Program-made: the position numbers and the translations under genes
Assembly (NCBI GenBank): GCA_011525445.1
Contig: WTGE01000383.1
Coordinates: forward strand, 1 to 10,959
Direction of reading: 5' to 3'
DNA length: 10,959 nucleotides
From: Synechococcus sp. CO36386bin_37
Lineage (GTDB): Bacteria; Cyanobacteriota; Cyanobacteriia; PCC-6307; Cyanobiaceae
In this document: positions 1 to 7,702 of the stretch, piece after piece
Position numbering within the stretch: position 1 is the first letter of the stretch
Layout: every line of letters begins with the position of its first letter
Notes under the pieces: generated by a model
The model's database searches: none
Told to the model about the DNA's origin: nothing
The model's input: only the letters and a program-made list of their open reading frames with translations

Positions 1-441
1 TGGGAGAGAGTCGAGAGTGCTGTGATCGCAGCACACTCCCAGCATGGGCACGTCCGGGTGACGTTGCTGAAGGGCTGTGATGGCTTCGCGTAGGTGCTTC
101 GCACTGATGTCGAGAGCTACGTAAGCGGCCGGACGAATTGCATCCAGAAGCGGGCCAACTTTTTGGGCGCTGCCAGCACCAAATTCCACGATCACCCCTG
201 CACCGATTGAATTGGCGATCTCAGCGGCAGACTCCTTAAGGAGCTTGATTTCAGTTCGGGTGAGGCTGTATTCCGGTTGCTGGCAGATGCGATCAAACAG
301 TCGTGAACCTTCCTCGTCGTAGAGGAACCAGGCCGGAAGTTGGCGAGGGCATCGGTTGAGCCCACCCCGAACCAATGCTTCCATATCAGCCTTTTGCGGA
401 TGCAAGTCGATCAATTCGATGCGCTGAGAGGTTGTGCTCAT
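1..441 (-). CDS. egtD: L-histidine N-alpha-methyltransferase EgtD (N-terminal part, cut by window edge)
   Basis: EgtD transfers three methyl groups from S-adenosylmethionine to the histidine alpha-amine, giving hercynine, the first step of ergothioneine synthesis in the cytoplasm. Translating the minus strand from the ATG at 441 gives 147 open residues before the left edge; family members are usually about 320 residues, so the C-terminal half is missing. Visible marks are the segment YDEEGSRLFDRI (about 41-52), the family-typical PEYSLTRTE (57-65), and the SAM-binding glycine loop EFGAGSAQK (86-94), followed by VALDIS (108-113), the end of the next strand of the methyltransferase fold. The start codon overlaps the egtB stop in an ATGA (438-441), and no clear Shine-Dalgarno is seen, so translation is probably coupled to egtB. 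Motifs and partner gene agree, so the assignment is firm despite truncation. Confidence 0.93.
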   Translation of the reverse strand, partial: MSTTSQRIELIDLHPQKADMEALVRGGLNRCPRQLPAWFLYDEEGSRLFDRICQQPEYSLTRTEIKLLKESAAEIANSIGAGVIVEFGAGSAQKVGPLLDAIRPAAYVALDISAKHLREAITALQQRHPDVPMLGVCCDHSTLDSLP

Positions 442-1661
442 CGGGCGAGGCGCAGGCCAGCTGCCATCCAGCGGCACGAAGGAGCAAAGAAATTGCGGTA
501 GGTGTGACGGGCGTGTCCTGGTGGAGTGAGCCGGCTACTGCCGCGCAGCACGAACTGGGAGGTCATGAATTTTCCGTTGTATTCGCCTATCGCTCCATGG
601 GCGGCTTGAAACCCTGGGTATGGCCGATAGGCACTAGCGGTCCATTGCCAAAGTTCAGAATGACTTTGCTTCAGCTGCTCCCCGTGCCGATGTGCGGCGA
701 TTTCCCACTCCGCTTCCGAGGGCAGGCGAGCTCCGGCCCAGCGTGCATAAGCATCAGCCTCAAACCAGCTGAGATGGCGCACTGGACGATGGTCCTCGAG
801 GGGGGAGGGGCCTGCCAGGGTGAATTCCAAGCTCCAGCTAGAGGGATCCGACCCTCTTGAATTGCCTTGCCCTTGACGCCAGTAACAGGGCGCCTGCCAT
901 TGCCGTTCTCTGCGGAGGCTCCAGCCTTCACTCATCCAGAGGTCTGAGCGTTCGTAGCCACCATCTGCGATAAACGCTTTGTATTCACCGTTGGTCACCA
1001 GACGGTCTGCGATTGCATAGGGTTCAAGCCAGACGCGATGACGGGGGCCTTCGTTATCGAAGTGGAAGCCGTTTTGTTTGTTGCTGGAGTCCATCCCAAT
1101 GTCCACAAGGCCGCCATCGCATTCCAACCATCCAGGAGCGGCTTGGCCTGGTAAAGACCATTCGGACTCCTGCCACGAGGATTGATAGGCCGGCTCCAGA
1201 GGCTGACGGCTGAAGGCATCAAGAACATCCATCAGCAATAACTCCTGATGCTGTTGCTCGTGCTGAAGGCCCAGCTCCACGAGATTCAGTAGATGGTCAT
1301 CACTGGTCGTTTTGATCAGATTGTCTAGGGCATGATCCACACGTTGCCGCCAGCGAATCACTTCAGTGATGGGCGGCCTGCTGAGTAAGCCCCGTTGCGG
1401 TCTCGGCTGCCTTGGCCCCACTGTCTCGTAGTAGGAATTGAACAGGTAGCTCCAGAGCGGGTTAGCCCTGTTGTAATCAGGGCAATGTGGAATCAGCACG
1501 AAGGTTTCGAAAAACCATGTGGTATGGGCGAGATGCCACTTTGGCGGACTCGCATCGTCCATGCCCTGGAGGCAAAGATCTTCAGGATCAAGCGGCTCAA
1601 TTAAGGCTTCGCTCGCTCGACGAACGTCCATCAGCCGACTGAGCAGCATGCTGGAGTTCAT
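438..1661 (-). CDS. egtB: Ergothioneine sulfoxide synthase EgtB (hercynine C-S bond-forming non-heme iron enzyme)
   Basis: EgtB uses non-heme iron and oxygen to join a thiol donor (gamma-glutamylcysteine or cysteine, depending on the subtype) to the imidazole ring of hercynine. The 407-residue protein has the expected two parts: an N-terminal DinB-like helical domain (about 6-150) and a C-terminal formylglycine-generating-enzyme/sulfatase-modifying-factor fold (about 178-407). Probable iron ligands are His43 or His46 in KWHLAH, and His134 and His138 in HEQQHQE. The stretch FNSYYETVGPR (74-84) leading to RGLLSRP (90-96) is typical of the family, as are LRGSS, HTYRNFF and the closing GLRLA near the C-terminus. 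Met5 is an alternative start; no strong ribosome site is seen before either. It is the first gene of a two-gene unit with egtD. Whether it uses cysteine or gamma-glutamylcysteine cannot be decided by eye, and no egtA or egtC lies in the window. Confidence 0.94.
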   Translation of the reverse strand: MNSSMLLSRLMDVRRASEALIEPLDPEDLCLQGMDDASPPKWHLAHTTWFFETFVLIPHCPDYNRANPLWSYLFNSYYETVGPRQPRPQRGLLSRPPITEVIRWRQRVDHALDNLIKTTSDDHLLNLVELGLQHEQQHQELLLMDVLDAFSRQPLEPAYQSSWQESEWSLPGQAAPGWLECDGGLVDIGMDSSNKQNGFHFDNEGPRHRVWLEPYAIADRLVTNGEYKAFIADGGYERSDLWMSEGWSLRRERQWQAPCYWRQGQGNSRGSDPSSWSLEFTLAGPSPLEDHRPVRHLSWFEADAYARWAGARLPSEAEWEIAAHRHGEQLKQSHSELWQWTASAYRPYPGFQAAHGAIGEYNGKFMTSQFVLRGSSRLTPPGHARHTYRNFFAPSCRWMAAGLRLAR

Positions 1662-1691
1662 GAGGAGATGACGAACGTGAAAGTGACATTA

Positions 1692-1701
1692 GTGAGCTCA
1701 C
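1692..1701. promoter_or_regulatory. Palindrome in the egtB/kinase divergent promoter region (possible operator)
   Basis: The 97 bases between the divergent starts of egtB (1661) and the kinase-like gene (1759) must hold both promoters. They contain a perfect 10-base palindrome, GTGAGCTCAC. It does not match the GTA-N8-TAC pattern of NtcA sites and is only loosely like a CRP half-site arrangement. No convincing -35/-10 pair is visible for either gene. Calling it an operator is an inference from symmetry and position alone. Confidence 0.25.
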
Positions 1702-1758
1702 GCTGCCGGTGTAATCGCAGAAGCCCCCCTACCATCACCCCATCTGGGCAATGTCGTT

Positions 1759-3822
1759 GTGATCGGCACGCTGCTGGCTGAGCGCTACCGCTTGGATCAG
1801 TGTCTGACTTCAGAACAGTCTGCACCGCAAGGTCAACTCTGGCGTGCAACCGATCTTTTGGCTTGCGATGCACCCGTAGCCGTGAGACAGCTTCAGGATC
1901 CTGAAGCTCAAAATCGTTTTCGTCAGCTTTGGCCGAAGATGCAGTCGATTCTGCATCCGCTGATTCCGAGTTTTGGTGGATTGCTGGAGGAACTGGATTC
2001 TCTTTGGCTGGTTAGGGAGTGGCAGGAGGGAACAAGTTTTGAGTACATCCAGCAGCAGAGGCGTGAGCGGCAGTTGGTGTTCGGGACTGGTGAAGTGCTG
2101 TTGCTTTTGCGTCAGCTTCTCCCTGCGTTGGGTGTCCTGCATGCCAAGGGATTGGTGCATGGCGATGTCAATCCGGGCAATCTGCTTCGACGTGACCAGG
2201 ATGGGCTGCCGATTTTGCTCGATTTTGGCCTCCTGCAAACCCTGGGAAGAGCTCCGCTGTTGGGAGCAACGGCAAGCTATGCACCGAGGGGTCAGGGCCG
2301 TGGAGAGATGGCCGCTCCATGGATGGATGTTCATGCACTAGGTGTCACGGCGTTGACCTTGTTGAGCGGACGCCCTCCAGAGGATGTACTGCCGGCCGAT
2401 GCCAATGAATGGAGGTGTCCCTCATCTCTCGATCTCCACGAACAATTCCGCGAGACCTTGGATCGCATGCTCAGCGAGGTACCGGGTCGCCGTTTTGATC
2501 AGGCAGCGGATGTGCTGCAGGCTTTGAAAGCTGTTCCAATGCCGGAATCGACAGGGCCGATGCCGAGTTCGGATCGCACAGTTGTGCTTGCACCCGTGGT
2601 GCAGCTCTCTCCTACATCTCCAGCGTCGGACTCACAAGCTGATGCTGCTACGCATTCTGCGTCGTCGCGCCGGCGTCAGCGTGCTGATGAGCGCCAAATT
2701 GCGGCGGAAGGGCGCCTTTGGCCCGTGGTGATGGCCTTGTTGTTATCGGCAGTGGTGGGGACAGCGATCGGTTGGTTTCTCCTAAGTCGCGGCAATGCTC
2801 CGGCAGGTGTCCCCTCCACCGATCGTGATGTGGTGGGGCGCCCGCCGACGGCCAGCCTTCCGCCTGCCGAGGTGGATCAGCGCCAGCAATTGCTCAGTCG
2901 CCTGCGTGCTCTGCAGGTGGATCGCAGTTGGTTCCTGAAGCTCGTGGATGCCAGCTTGTTGGCCCGATTCCCGGAGCGCAACGGTCGTTTGCCAAGCGAT
3001 TCTCTGGAGGACACCCCTTTGCGGAAAGTTTGGAATGAGTTGGCGAACGAGTGGGTGGCTCGAGTGGAACAGTTACCTCCAACCTTGCGCAGGAGGTTGG
3101 GACAACTGGATGCCGACGATTGGCAGTCGCAGCGACAGGCCCTTTCGGCTCAAGGGGTCAATCCCAAGGTTGTTGAGCAGCTGGTTTCTGTCGCTGCGAA
3201 TACATTGCTGCCCGGTGTTGCCTTGGGGACGAAGCCTCCAGAGCCGTTTCGACAGCTCTGGTTTGCTGCTGCCTTGCGCAGTCTGGAGGAGGTCAAGATT
3301 GAAACCCTAAAGGCTGGTACCGAGACCGCCACAGTGCTCTCAAGCCGGGTGCCTGCCGATGGTGCACGGTTGATTTCCATTCAGGTGCCTCCTGAGCATC
3401 GTTTGGTGCTGGGGATTAACGGAACACCCCTGATGCAGATGACGGTGTACGCCGCTGATGGTTCTGTGGTGGCTGAGCGGGGGCCTCTCAGGGTGGTGAC
3501 CTTGCAAGAGGAGGCGGGCTCGCCTGTTCAGGTGCTTGTCACCAACGAGGGTGTTGCCTCTGGTCTGCTCACTCTCTCCTGCCGCGCTGACGCAGCAACA
3601 CCGAAACCTCTATCGAAACCGCTGCCGCGTATTGACCTCAATCCCATTGCCGATCCGGCGACAGGTGCCCAGGGACCTGTGGAGGCTTTGCCTGAACCTC
3701 CTGGCCCGAAGCCTGCCGGCGTGAAAGAGGAAACCCCAACTGACTCTCGTGAGACTCAGCTCGATGAAGGAACTGACGCGCAGAACCTGGAGGGCTCTGA
3801 TGAAGGGACGCAACGACTTTGA
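1759..3822 (+). CDS. Membrane-anchored Ser/Thr protein kinase-like protein, probable pseudokinase
   Basis: A 687-residue protein with a Hanks-type kinase fold (about 5-258), a Ser/Ala-rich basic linker (260-318), one transmembrane helix (about 320-343) and a large C-terminal part that should lie outside the cytoplasmic membrane. Kinase landmarks are HGDVNPGN (134-141) in place of HRDxKxxN, and an intact DFG at 155-157. Several key features are altered: no Gly-rich loop is recognisable at 15-28, the VAIK lysine appears as Arg43 in APVAVRQL, and the catalytic-loop lysine is Asn138. The protein may therefore bind nucleotide weakly or work as a scaffold. Residues about 530-612 look like a beta-sandwich of the pre-peptidase C-terminal kind (weak inference), followed by a Pro/Glu-rich tail. 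The start is GTG at 1759, as no in-frame ATG lies nearby upstream. It converges with smpB across 32 bases, and its substrate is unknown. Confidence 0.82.
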   Translation: MIGTLLAERYRLDQCLTSEQSAPQGQLWRATDLLACDAPVAVRQLQDPEAQNRFRQLWPKMQSILHPLIPSFGGLLEELDSLWLVREWQEGTSFEYIQQQRRERQLVFGTGEVLLLLRQLLPALGVLHAKGLVHGDVNPGNLLRRDQDGLPILLDFGLLQTLGRAPLLGATASYAPRGQGRGEMAAPWMDVHALGVTALTLLSGRPPEDVLPADANEWRCPSSLDLHEQFRETLDRMLSEVPGRRFDQAADVLQALKAVPMPESTGPMPSSDRTVVLAPVVQLSPTSPASDSQADAATHSASSRRRQRADERQIAAEGRLWPVVMALLLSAVVGTAIGWFLLSRGNAPAGVPSTDRDVVGRPPTASLPPAEVDQRQQLLSRLRALQVDRSWFLKLVDASLLARFPERNGRLPSDSLEDTPLRKVWNELANEWVARVEQLPPTLRRRLGQLDADDWQSQRQALSAQGVNPKVVEQLVSVAANTLLPGVALGTKPPEPFRQLWFAAALRSLEEVKIETLKAGTETATVLSSRVPADGARLISIQVPPEHRLVLGINGTPLMQMTVYAADGSVVAERGPLRVVTLQEEAGSPVQVLVTNEGVASGLLTLSCRADAATPKPLSKPLPRIDLNPIADPATGAQGPVEALPEPPGPKPAGVKEETPTDSRETQLDEGTDAQNLEGSDEGTQRL

Positions 3823-3854
3823 GTGAGAAGTTGTTCCAGCCGTTCTTGTTTCTC

Positions 3855-4349
3855 TTAGTAGCGGGCGATGGCAGCACGCGTTTCTTTTTTCACTTGCTTC
3901 TCTTTTGACGCAGCTCTCTTGTCATGAAGCTTGCGCCCCTTCCCCAACCCGATTGTGACTTTGATCCATGACCCTTGCAGGTGCAGGTTGAGGGGAATCA
4001 GGGCAAGCCCTTTTTGTTCGAGATTGCCACGCAACTTGTTGATTTCACGTCGATGGGCGAGAAGGCGTCTCACCCGTAGGGGCTCGTGGTTGAAATAACG
4101 GCTGGCATGGGAGTGCGGGGAAATATGCACGTTGTGAAGATGCAGTTCGCCCTGCCGGATCAGGCAGAAACCATCCCTCAGGTTGGCCTGTCCCGCGCGA
4201 ACGGATTTCACTTCAGTGCCCAGGAGTTCAATTCCCGTTTCCAGGGTTTCAAGAATTTCGTATTGGTGTCGAGCTAATCGGTTATCGGCCAGCAGGCGGT
4301 TGGCCGCTGCCCTTGCGGCTGCACTCTTCTTTTTGCCTCCTTTACCCAT
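3855..4349 (-). CDS. smpB: SsrA (tmRNA)-binding protein SmpB
   Basis: SmpB binds tmRNA and brings it to ribosomes stalled at the end of broken messages, so that the nascent chain is tagged for degradation and the ribosome is freed. The 164-residue protein has the usual length. Family signatures are [10 protein letters not shown] (23-32), [12 protein letters not shown] (42-53), the ANLRDGFC segment (55-62), [14 protein letters not shown] (70-83), and the [10 protein letters not shown] motif (136-145) leading into the basic C-terminal tail that enters the empty mRNA channel. A lysine-rich extension (MGKGGKKK) precedes the core. The ssrA RNA gene itself is not in the window. The gene is transcribed away from ruvB, with 64 bases between the two starts. 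Confidence 0.96.
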   Translation of the reverse strand: MGKGGKKKSAAARAAANRLLADNRLARHQYEILETLETGIELLGTEVKSVRAGQANLRDGFCLIRQGELHLHNVHISPHSHASRYFNHEPLRVRRLLAHRREINKLRGNLEQKGLALIPLNLHLQGSWIKVTIGLGKGRKLHDKRAASKEKQVKKETRAAIARY

Positions 4350-4413
4350 CTCACGTCAGGCCCCTGGGCCGATCGGTCTCCCGACCTTATCCAGCTGTCG
4401 GTACCCTCTGACA

Positions 4414-5493
4414 ATGGCGATTGTTTCCTCCAACGCTGGCTCCTCATCGGGAGCCCCTCGACAACCTCCAGCTCGGGTGGTTGATGCCTCACGCCAGGAG
4501 GAGGATTCAGCAGAGCGGAGCGCTCCCAAAGAGGACGGTCTCAGGCCACGCCATCTCGATGACTACATCGGTCAGAGCGAGCTCAAGCAGGTCCTTGGGA
4601 TTGCCATTCAGGCGGCGATCGGGAGGGGTGAAGCGCTTGATCACGTTTTGCTGTACGGCCCTCCTGGACTCGGTAAAACCACCATGGCCATGGTGTTGGC
4701 CGAAGAGCTGGGAGTGACCTGTCGAATCACCAGTGCCCCAGCTTTGGAGCGTCCCCGCGACATCGTTGGCCTCCTGGTGAATCTTCAGCCTCGTGAGGTG
4801 TTGTTTATCGATGAAATTCATCGATTGACGCGAGTTGCGGAAGAACTCCTCTACCCGGCTATGGAAGATCACCGACTCGATCTCACCGTTGGCAAAGGCA
4901 GCACGGCCCGCACGCGAGCTTTGGAGCTGCCACCGTTCACATTGGTGGGGGCAACCACCAGAGCGGGTGCCTTGAGCTCCCCTCTTCGCGATCGTTTTGG
5001 ATTGATTCAGCGTCTTGAGTTCTACGGGCAAGACGATTTGCAGGCCATCGTGATGCGAGCGGCAGGTCTGTTGAACCTTCAGCTCACCGCAGAGGCGTGT
5101 GCTGAGATCGCGCGTCGATGCCGGGGAACACCACGCATCGCCAACCGTTTGCTGCGCAGGGTGCGCGATGTGGCCTGTGTGAGGGAGGTCATCGGGTCGA
5201 TTGATTTGGAACTAGTCGATGAAGCACTCACGCTGCATCGTGTGGATGGCAGGGGTCTGGATGCCAGTGACAGGCGTTTGCTGGAACTATTGCTTCAGTC
5301 CCATGGAGGAGGTCCCGTTGGCCTCGATACCATGGCTGCAGCTCTTGGAGAAGATCCCACGACGCTGGAAGCAGTAGTGGAGCCTTATTTGCTTCAGCTT
5401 GGATTTCTGCAGCGCACGCCTCGCGGGCGGGTGGTGACGTCTGCTGGCCGTGTCCACCTCGGTTGGCCAGAGGAGACAGGAGATGCGGCATGA
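4414..5493 (+). CDS. ruvB: Holliday junction branch migration ATPase RuvB
   Basis: RuvB is the hexameric AAA+ motor that, with RuvA, drives branch migration of Holliday junctions in recombination repair. From ATG 4414 the protein has 359 residues. It shows Walker A GPPGLGKT (82-89), Walker B LFIDEIHR (130-137), the sensor 1 stretch GATTRAG (179-185), SPLRDRFG (189-196) carrying the expected arginine finger, the sensor 2 region [12 protein letters not shown] (238-249), and a C-terminal winged-helix domain (about 280-350) ending in [10 protein letters not shown]. The frame is open further upstream to 4183, but that extension lies inside smpB and lacks RuvB character. ATG 4414 gives a Ser/Pro-rich N-terminal tail of about 40 residues before the conserved [12 protein letters not shown]. 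It is the first gene of a coupled run; ruvA and ruvC are absent from the window. Confidence 0.97.
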   Translation: MAIVSSNAGSSSGAPRQPPARVVDASRQEEDSAERSAPKEDGLRPRHLDDYIGQSELKQVLGIAIQAAIGRGEALDHVLLYGPPGLGKTTMAMVLAEELGVTCRITSAPALERPRDIVGLLVNLQPREVLFIDEIHRLTRVAEELLYPAMEDHRLDLTVGKGSTARTRALELPPFTLVGATTRAGALSSPLRDRFGLIQRLEFYGQDDLQAIVMRAAGLLNLQLTAEACAEIARRCRGTPRIANRLLRRVRDVACVREVIGSIDLELVDEALTLHRVDGRGLDASDRRLLELLLQSHGGGPVGLDTMAAALGEDPTTLEAVVEPYLLQLGFLQRTPRGRVVTSAGRVHLGWPEETGDAA

Positions 5494-6299
5494 ACACTGA
5501 CGTTGGACGTTATGTTTCCGTTCTGCTGATTGTCATCGGGGTTGCGATTGTTTGTAGCACCCAGCCAGCGATGGCTACATCATTTCCGAGCGAGCAGCAT
5601 CATCGCTTGTTTGATCGGGCGCTTAGCTTGACTCGGCAAGGGGACCCAGTGCAGGCCCTCGTCGGTTGGGACCGGGTCCTGGAGCTTGCGCCAGATGATG
5701 CAGCTGCCTGGAGCAACCGCGGCAATGTTCGTTTGGTTCTCGGTGATGCCGAGGGGGCTATTGCTGACCAAACCCGCGCAATCGAACTTGCCCCAGAGGA
5801 GACGGATCCGCACCTTAACCGGGGTACGGCTGAGGAGGCAATGCAGCGCTGGACTGAAGCAGAGCAGGATTACACCTGGATTCTTGAACGGGATCCCCAG
5901 GATGCTTCTGCTCTTTACAACCTGGGGAACGTGCGCGGTTCGGAAGGGGACTGGGATTCGGCCGAATATCTTTACGGCCGCGCTGCCGATGCCCGACCTG
6001 GTTTTGCTATGGCACGTTCCAGCAAGGCTCTGGCTCTTTACCAACTCGAGGTGTTCGACGAAGCTGAACGGGAATTGCGCAACTTGATTCGTCGTTATCC
6101 GCTGTTTGCTGATGCGCGTGCAGGGTTGAGTGCACTGCTCTGGATCCGGGGCTCTCGCGGTGAAGCCGAGAGCAATTGGGCTGCTGCCTCTGGTTTGGAT
6201 CCGAGTTACCGCGAAGCGGATTGGCTCCTGCAGGTGCGTCGTTGGCCGCCTCGTCCGGTAGCGGATTTGCAGCGATTTCTGGCCCTGGAAAGTCCATGA
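5490..6299 (+). CDS. Exported tetratricopeptide repeat (TPR) protein
   Basis: A 269-residue protein that begins with a signal peptide: Arg7, a hydrophobic core [13 protein letters not shown] (9-21) and a likely cleavage site after AMA (27-29). Cys22 is not preceded by a canonical lipobox, so a lipoprotein is less likely. The mature part is made of about six TPR-like helical pairs (roughly 39-71, 73-104, 107-138, 141-171, 175-205, 209-240), with typical WSNRGNV, LYNLGNV and LAP/DP turns. Such proteins act as protein-binding scaffolds; here the location should be periplasm or thylakoid lumen. ATG 5490 overlaps the ruvB stop (ATGA) and has a good purine-rich ribosome site (GAGGAGACAGGAG, 5470-5482). 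A TTG at 5463 is a weaker alternative and would put charged residues ahead of the signal peptide. The partner is unknown. Confidence 0.9.
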   Translation: MNTDVGRYVSVLLIVIGVAIVCSTQPAMATSFPSEQHHRLFDRALSLTRQGDPVQALVGWDRVLELAPDDAAAWSNRGNVRLVLGDAEGAIADQTRAIELAPEETDPHLNRGTAEEAMQRWTEAEQDYTWILERDPQDASALYNLGNVRGSEGDWDSAEYLYGRAADARPGFAMARSSKALALYQLEVFDEAERELRNLIRRYPLFADARAGLSALLWIRGSRGEAESNWAAASGLDPSYREADWLLQVRRWPPRPVADLQRFLALESP

Positions 6300-7474
6300 C
6301 CACTACTCACCTTCCCCTAATTCGTGACCGGTTGGAGCCGATTTTGCCGGATTTGATTGAATTGCGGCGTCATCTCCACGCACACCCTGAGCTGAGCGGC
6401 GAGGAACATCAGACGGCTGCTCTGATCTCCGGAGAGTTACGCGCCAGCGGTTGGCGAGTGCGGGAAGGGGTGGGACGCACGGGAGTGTTGGCGGAGTTGG
6501 GGCCGGAAGGCGGTCCAAAGTTGGGTTTGCGTGTGGATATGGACGCTCTTCCTGTCGAAGAGCTCACCGGCTTGCCCTATGCCTCCCTGCGGCAAGGTGT
6601 GATGCATGCCTGCGGTCACGATCTTCACAGTTGTATTGGACTGGGGGTCGCACGTCTCCTGGCTCAAGAGCGCTCATTGCCTTACGGGATGCGACTGTTG
6701 TTTCAACCTGCCGAGGAGCTCGCGCAGGGTGCTCGTTGGATGCGCGATGACGGGGCAACCGACGGCCTTGAGGCTTTGTTCGGCGTGCATGTGTTTCCCT
6801 CGTTGCCAGTTGGATCCATCGGCGTGCGTAGCGGGAGTTTGACTGCAGCGGCTGGAGAATTAGAGGTTGAAGTGATTGGCGAGGGTGGTCATGGAGCGAG
6901 ACCCCATCAATCGTTGGATGCCATTTGGATCGCTTCAAGGGTGGTGACCGGATTGCAGGAGGCCATTAGCCGGCGCTTGGATGCCCTCCATCCGGTGGTG
7001 GTCAGTTTTGGGAAAATTGAGGGTGGCAAGGCTTACAACGTGATTGCGGATCGAGTGACCCTGCTTGGAACGGTCCGATGCCTCTGTGCTGATCTTCACG
7101 AACGGCTCCCGGCCTGGATTGAGGAGACGGTGCAAGCCATTTGTGGCAGCTTTGGTGCGACGGCTTGCGTTCGTTACCGCTGCATCGCACCCCCCGTTCG
7201 CAATGACTCCGGACTGACTGCCTTGCTTGAGCGAAGTGCCATTGAACAATTGGGGGCAGAACAGGTCCATCGCCTCGAACAGCCCTCCCTTGGAGCGGAG
7301 GATTTCGCCGAGTTGTTGCAAAACGTCCCAGGCACCATGTTTCGCCTTGGCGTGAGCGGTCCAGATGGATGTGCACCGTTGCATAACGGTCATTTCAATC
7401 CGGAGGAGCGCTCCTTGGCTGTGGGAGTTCAAGTCTTGACTGCCGCCATGTTGGCCTGGAGGCCTTCTTCATGA
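6296..7474 (+). CDS. M20-family amidohydrolase (N-acyl-amino acid / IAA-amino acid hydrolase type)
   Basis: A 392-residue zinc- or manganese-dependent peptidase-fold amidohydrolase of the M20D group (the hippurate, N-acetyl-amino acid and IAA-conjugate hydrolases). Expected metal ligands and catalytic residues are present: RRHLHAHPELSGEE near the N-terminus (24-37), MHACGHD with Cys106 and His108, PAEE with Glu140 and Glu141, GVHVFP with His165, and LHNGHF with His363. The lid or dimerisation domain, about 180-295, carries the conserved GGHGARPH. No signal peptide is seen, so it should be cytoplasmic. Its natural substrate cannot be told from sequence; annotation in this family is often generic. 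ATG 6296 overlaps the upstream stop as ATGA. The frame is open back to 6176, but that stretch lies inside the TPR gene. Confidence 0.94.
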   Translation: MTTTHLPLIRDRLEPILPDLIELRRHLHAHPELSGEEHQTAALISGELRASGWRVREGVGRTGVLAELGPEGGPKLGLRVDMDALPVEELTGLPYASLRQGVMHACGHDLHSCIGLGVARLLAQERSLPYGMRLLFQPAEELAQGARWMRDDGATDGLEALFGVHVFPSLPVGSIGVRSGSLTAAAGELEVEVIGEGGHGARPHQSLDAIWIASRVVTGLQEAISRRLDALHPVVVSFGKIEGGKAYNVIADRVTLLGTVRCLCADLHERLPAWIEETVQAICGSFGATACVRYRCIAPPVRNDSGLTALLERSAIEQLGAEQVHRLEQPSLGAEDFAELLQNVPGTMFRLGVSGPDGCAPLHNGHFNPEERSLAVGVQVLTAAMLAWRPSS

Positions 7475-7701
7475 GTGGACAAAACCGGAACAGAACCCAC
7501 ATCGTGCTGTCGCTCGCTGCACCGTTGATGGTGCTTCTCGGCGTTTCGGCGATGGTGCAGCGTGAAGGCGCTGACCGATGGCAGGCACTTCCTGCCATCC
7601 TTGTTGGATCCGGTTTGGTGATACATGCTGTGATAGGCCGTCGCCAACGCCGCCATCAGTTGTTGATCGCTTTGCGTACCACCCACTCTCAGGAGGATTG
7701 A
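7471..7701 (+). CDS. Small two-helix membrane protein (DUF3188-like)
   Basis: A 76-residue protein with two hydrophobic segments, about residues 10-29 (IVLSLAAPLMVLLG core) and 39-57 (LPAILVGSGLVIHAVIG), a short basic N-terminus and a basic stretch RRQRRH after the second helix. That pattern suggests a hairpin with both ends in the cytoplasm. It resembles the small uncharacterised DUF3188 family of cyanobacteria; this match is from memory and not checked. The ATG overlaps the amidohydrolase stop in ATGA (7471-7474), and the gene ends one base before the next start. Coupling on both sides argues that it is truly translated. Function unknown. Confidence 0.8.
   Translation: MSGQNRNRTHIVLSLAAPLMVLLGVSAMVQREGADRWQALPAILVGSGLVIHAVIGRRQRRHQLLIALRTTHSQED
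7691..7696 (+). promoter_or_regulatory. Consensus Shine-Dalgarno for the HEAT-repeat gene
   Basis: AGGAGG lies six bases before the ATG at 7703, inside the last codons of the small membrane protein gene. It is the only full consensus ribosome site noticed in this gene run and fixes the start of the HEAT-repeat protein. Translation here can be initiated independently of upstream coupling. Confidence 0.7.
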
Positions 7702-7702
7702 G

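Noticed and set aside
2894..3380. Overlapping open frames on the minus strand within the kinase-like gene
   Set aside because: Compositions are those of shadow frames in GC-rich coding DNA, with no recognisable domains or ribosome sites.
3823..3854. Terminator between the convergent kinase-like gene and smpB
   Set aside because: Only a five-base GAGAA/TTCTC pairing was found, with no GC-rich stem; not enough to call.
4359..4376. GGCCC-CT-GGGCC and CCGATCGG palindromes in the smpB/ruvB gap
   Set aside because: Arms of five and four bases in GC-rich DNA are expected by chance; no known operator pattern is matched.
4183..4413. In-frame upstream extension of RuvB by 77 codons
   Set aside because: It lies within smpB on the other strand, has no resemblance to RuvB, and ATG 4414 gives the usual length.
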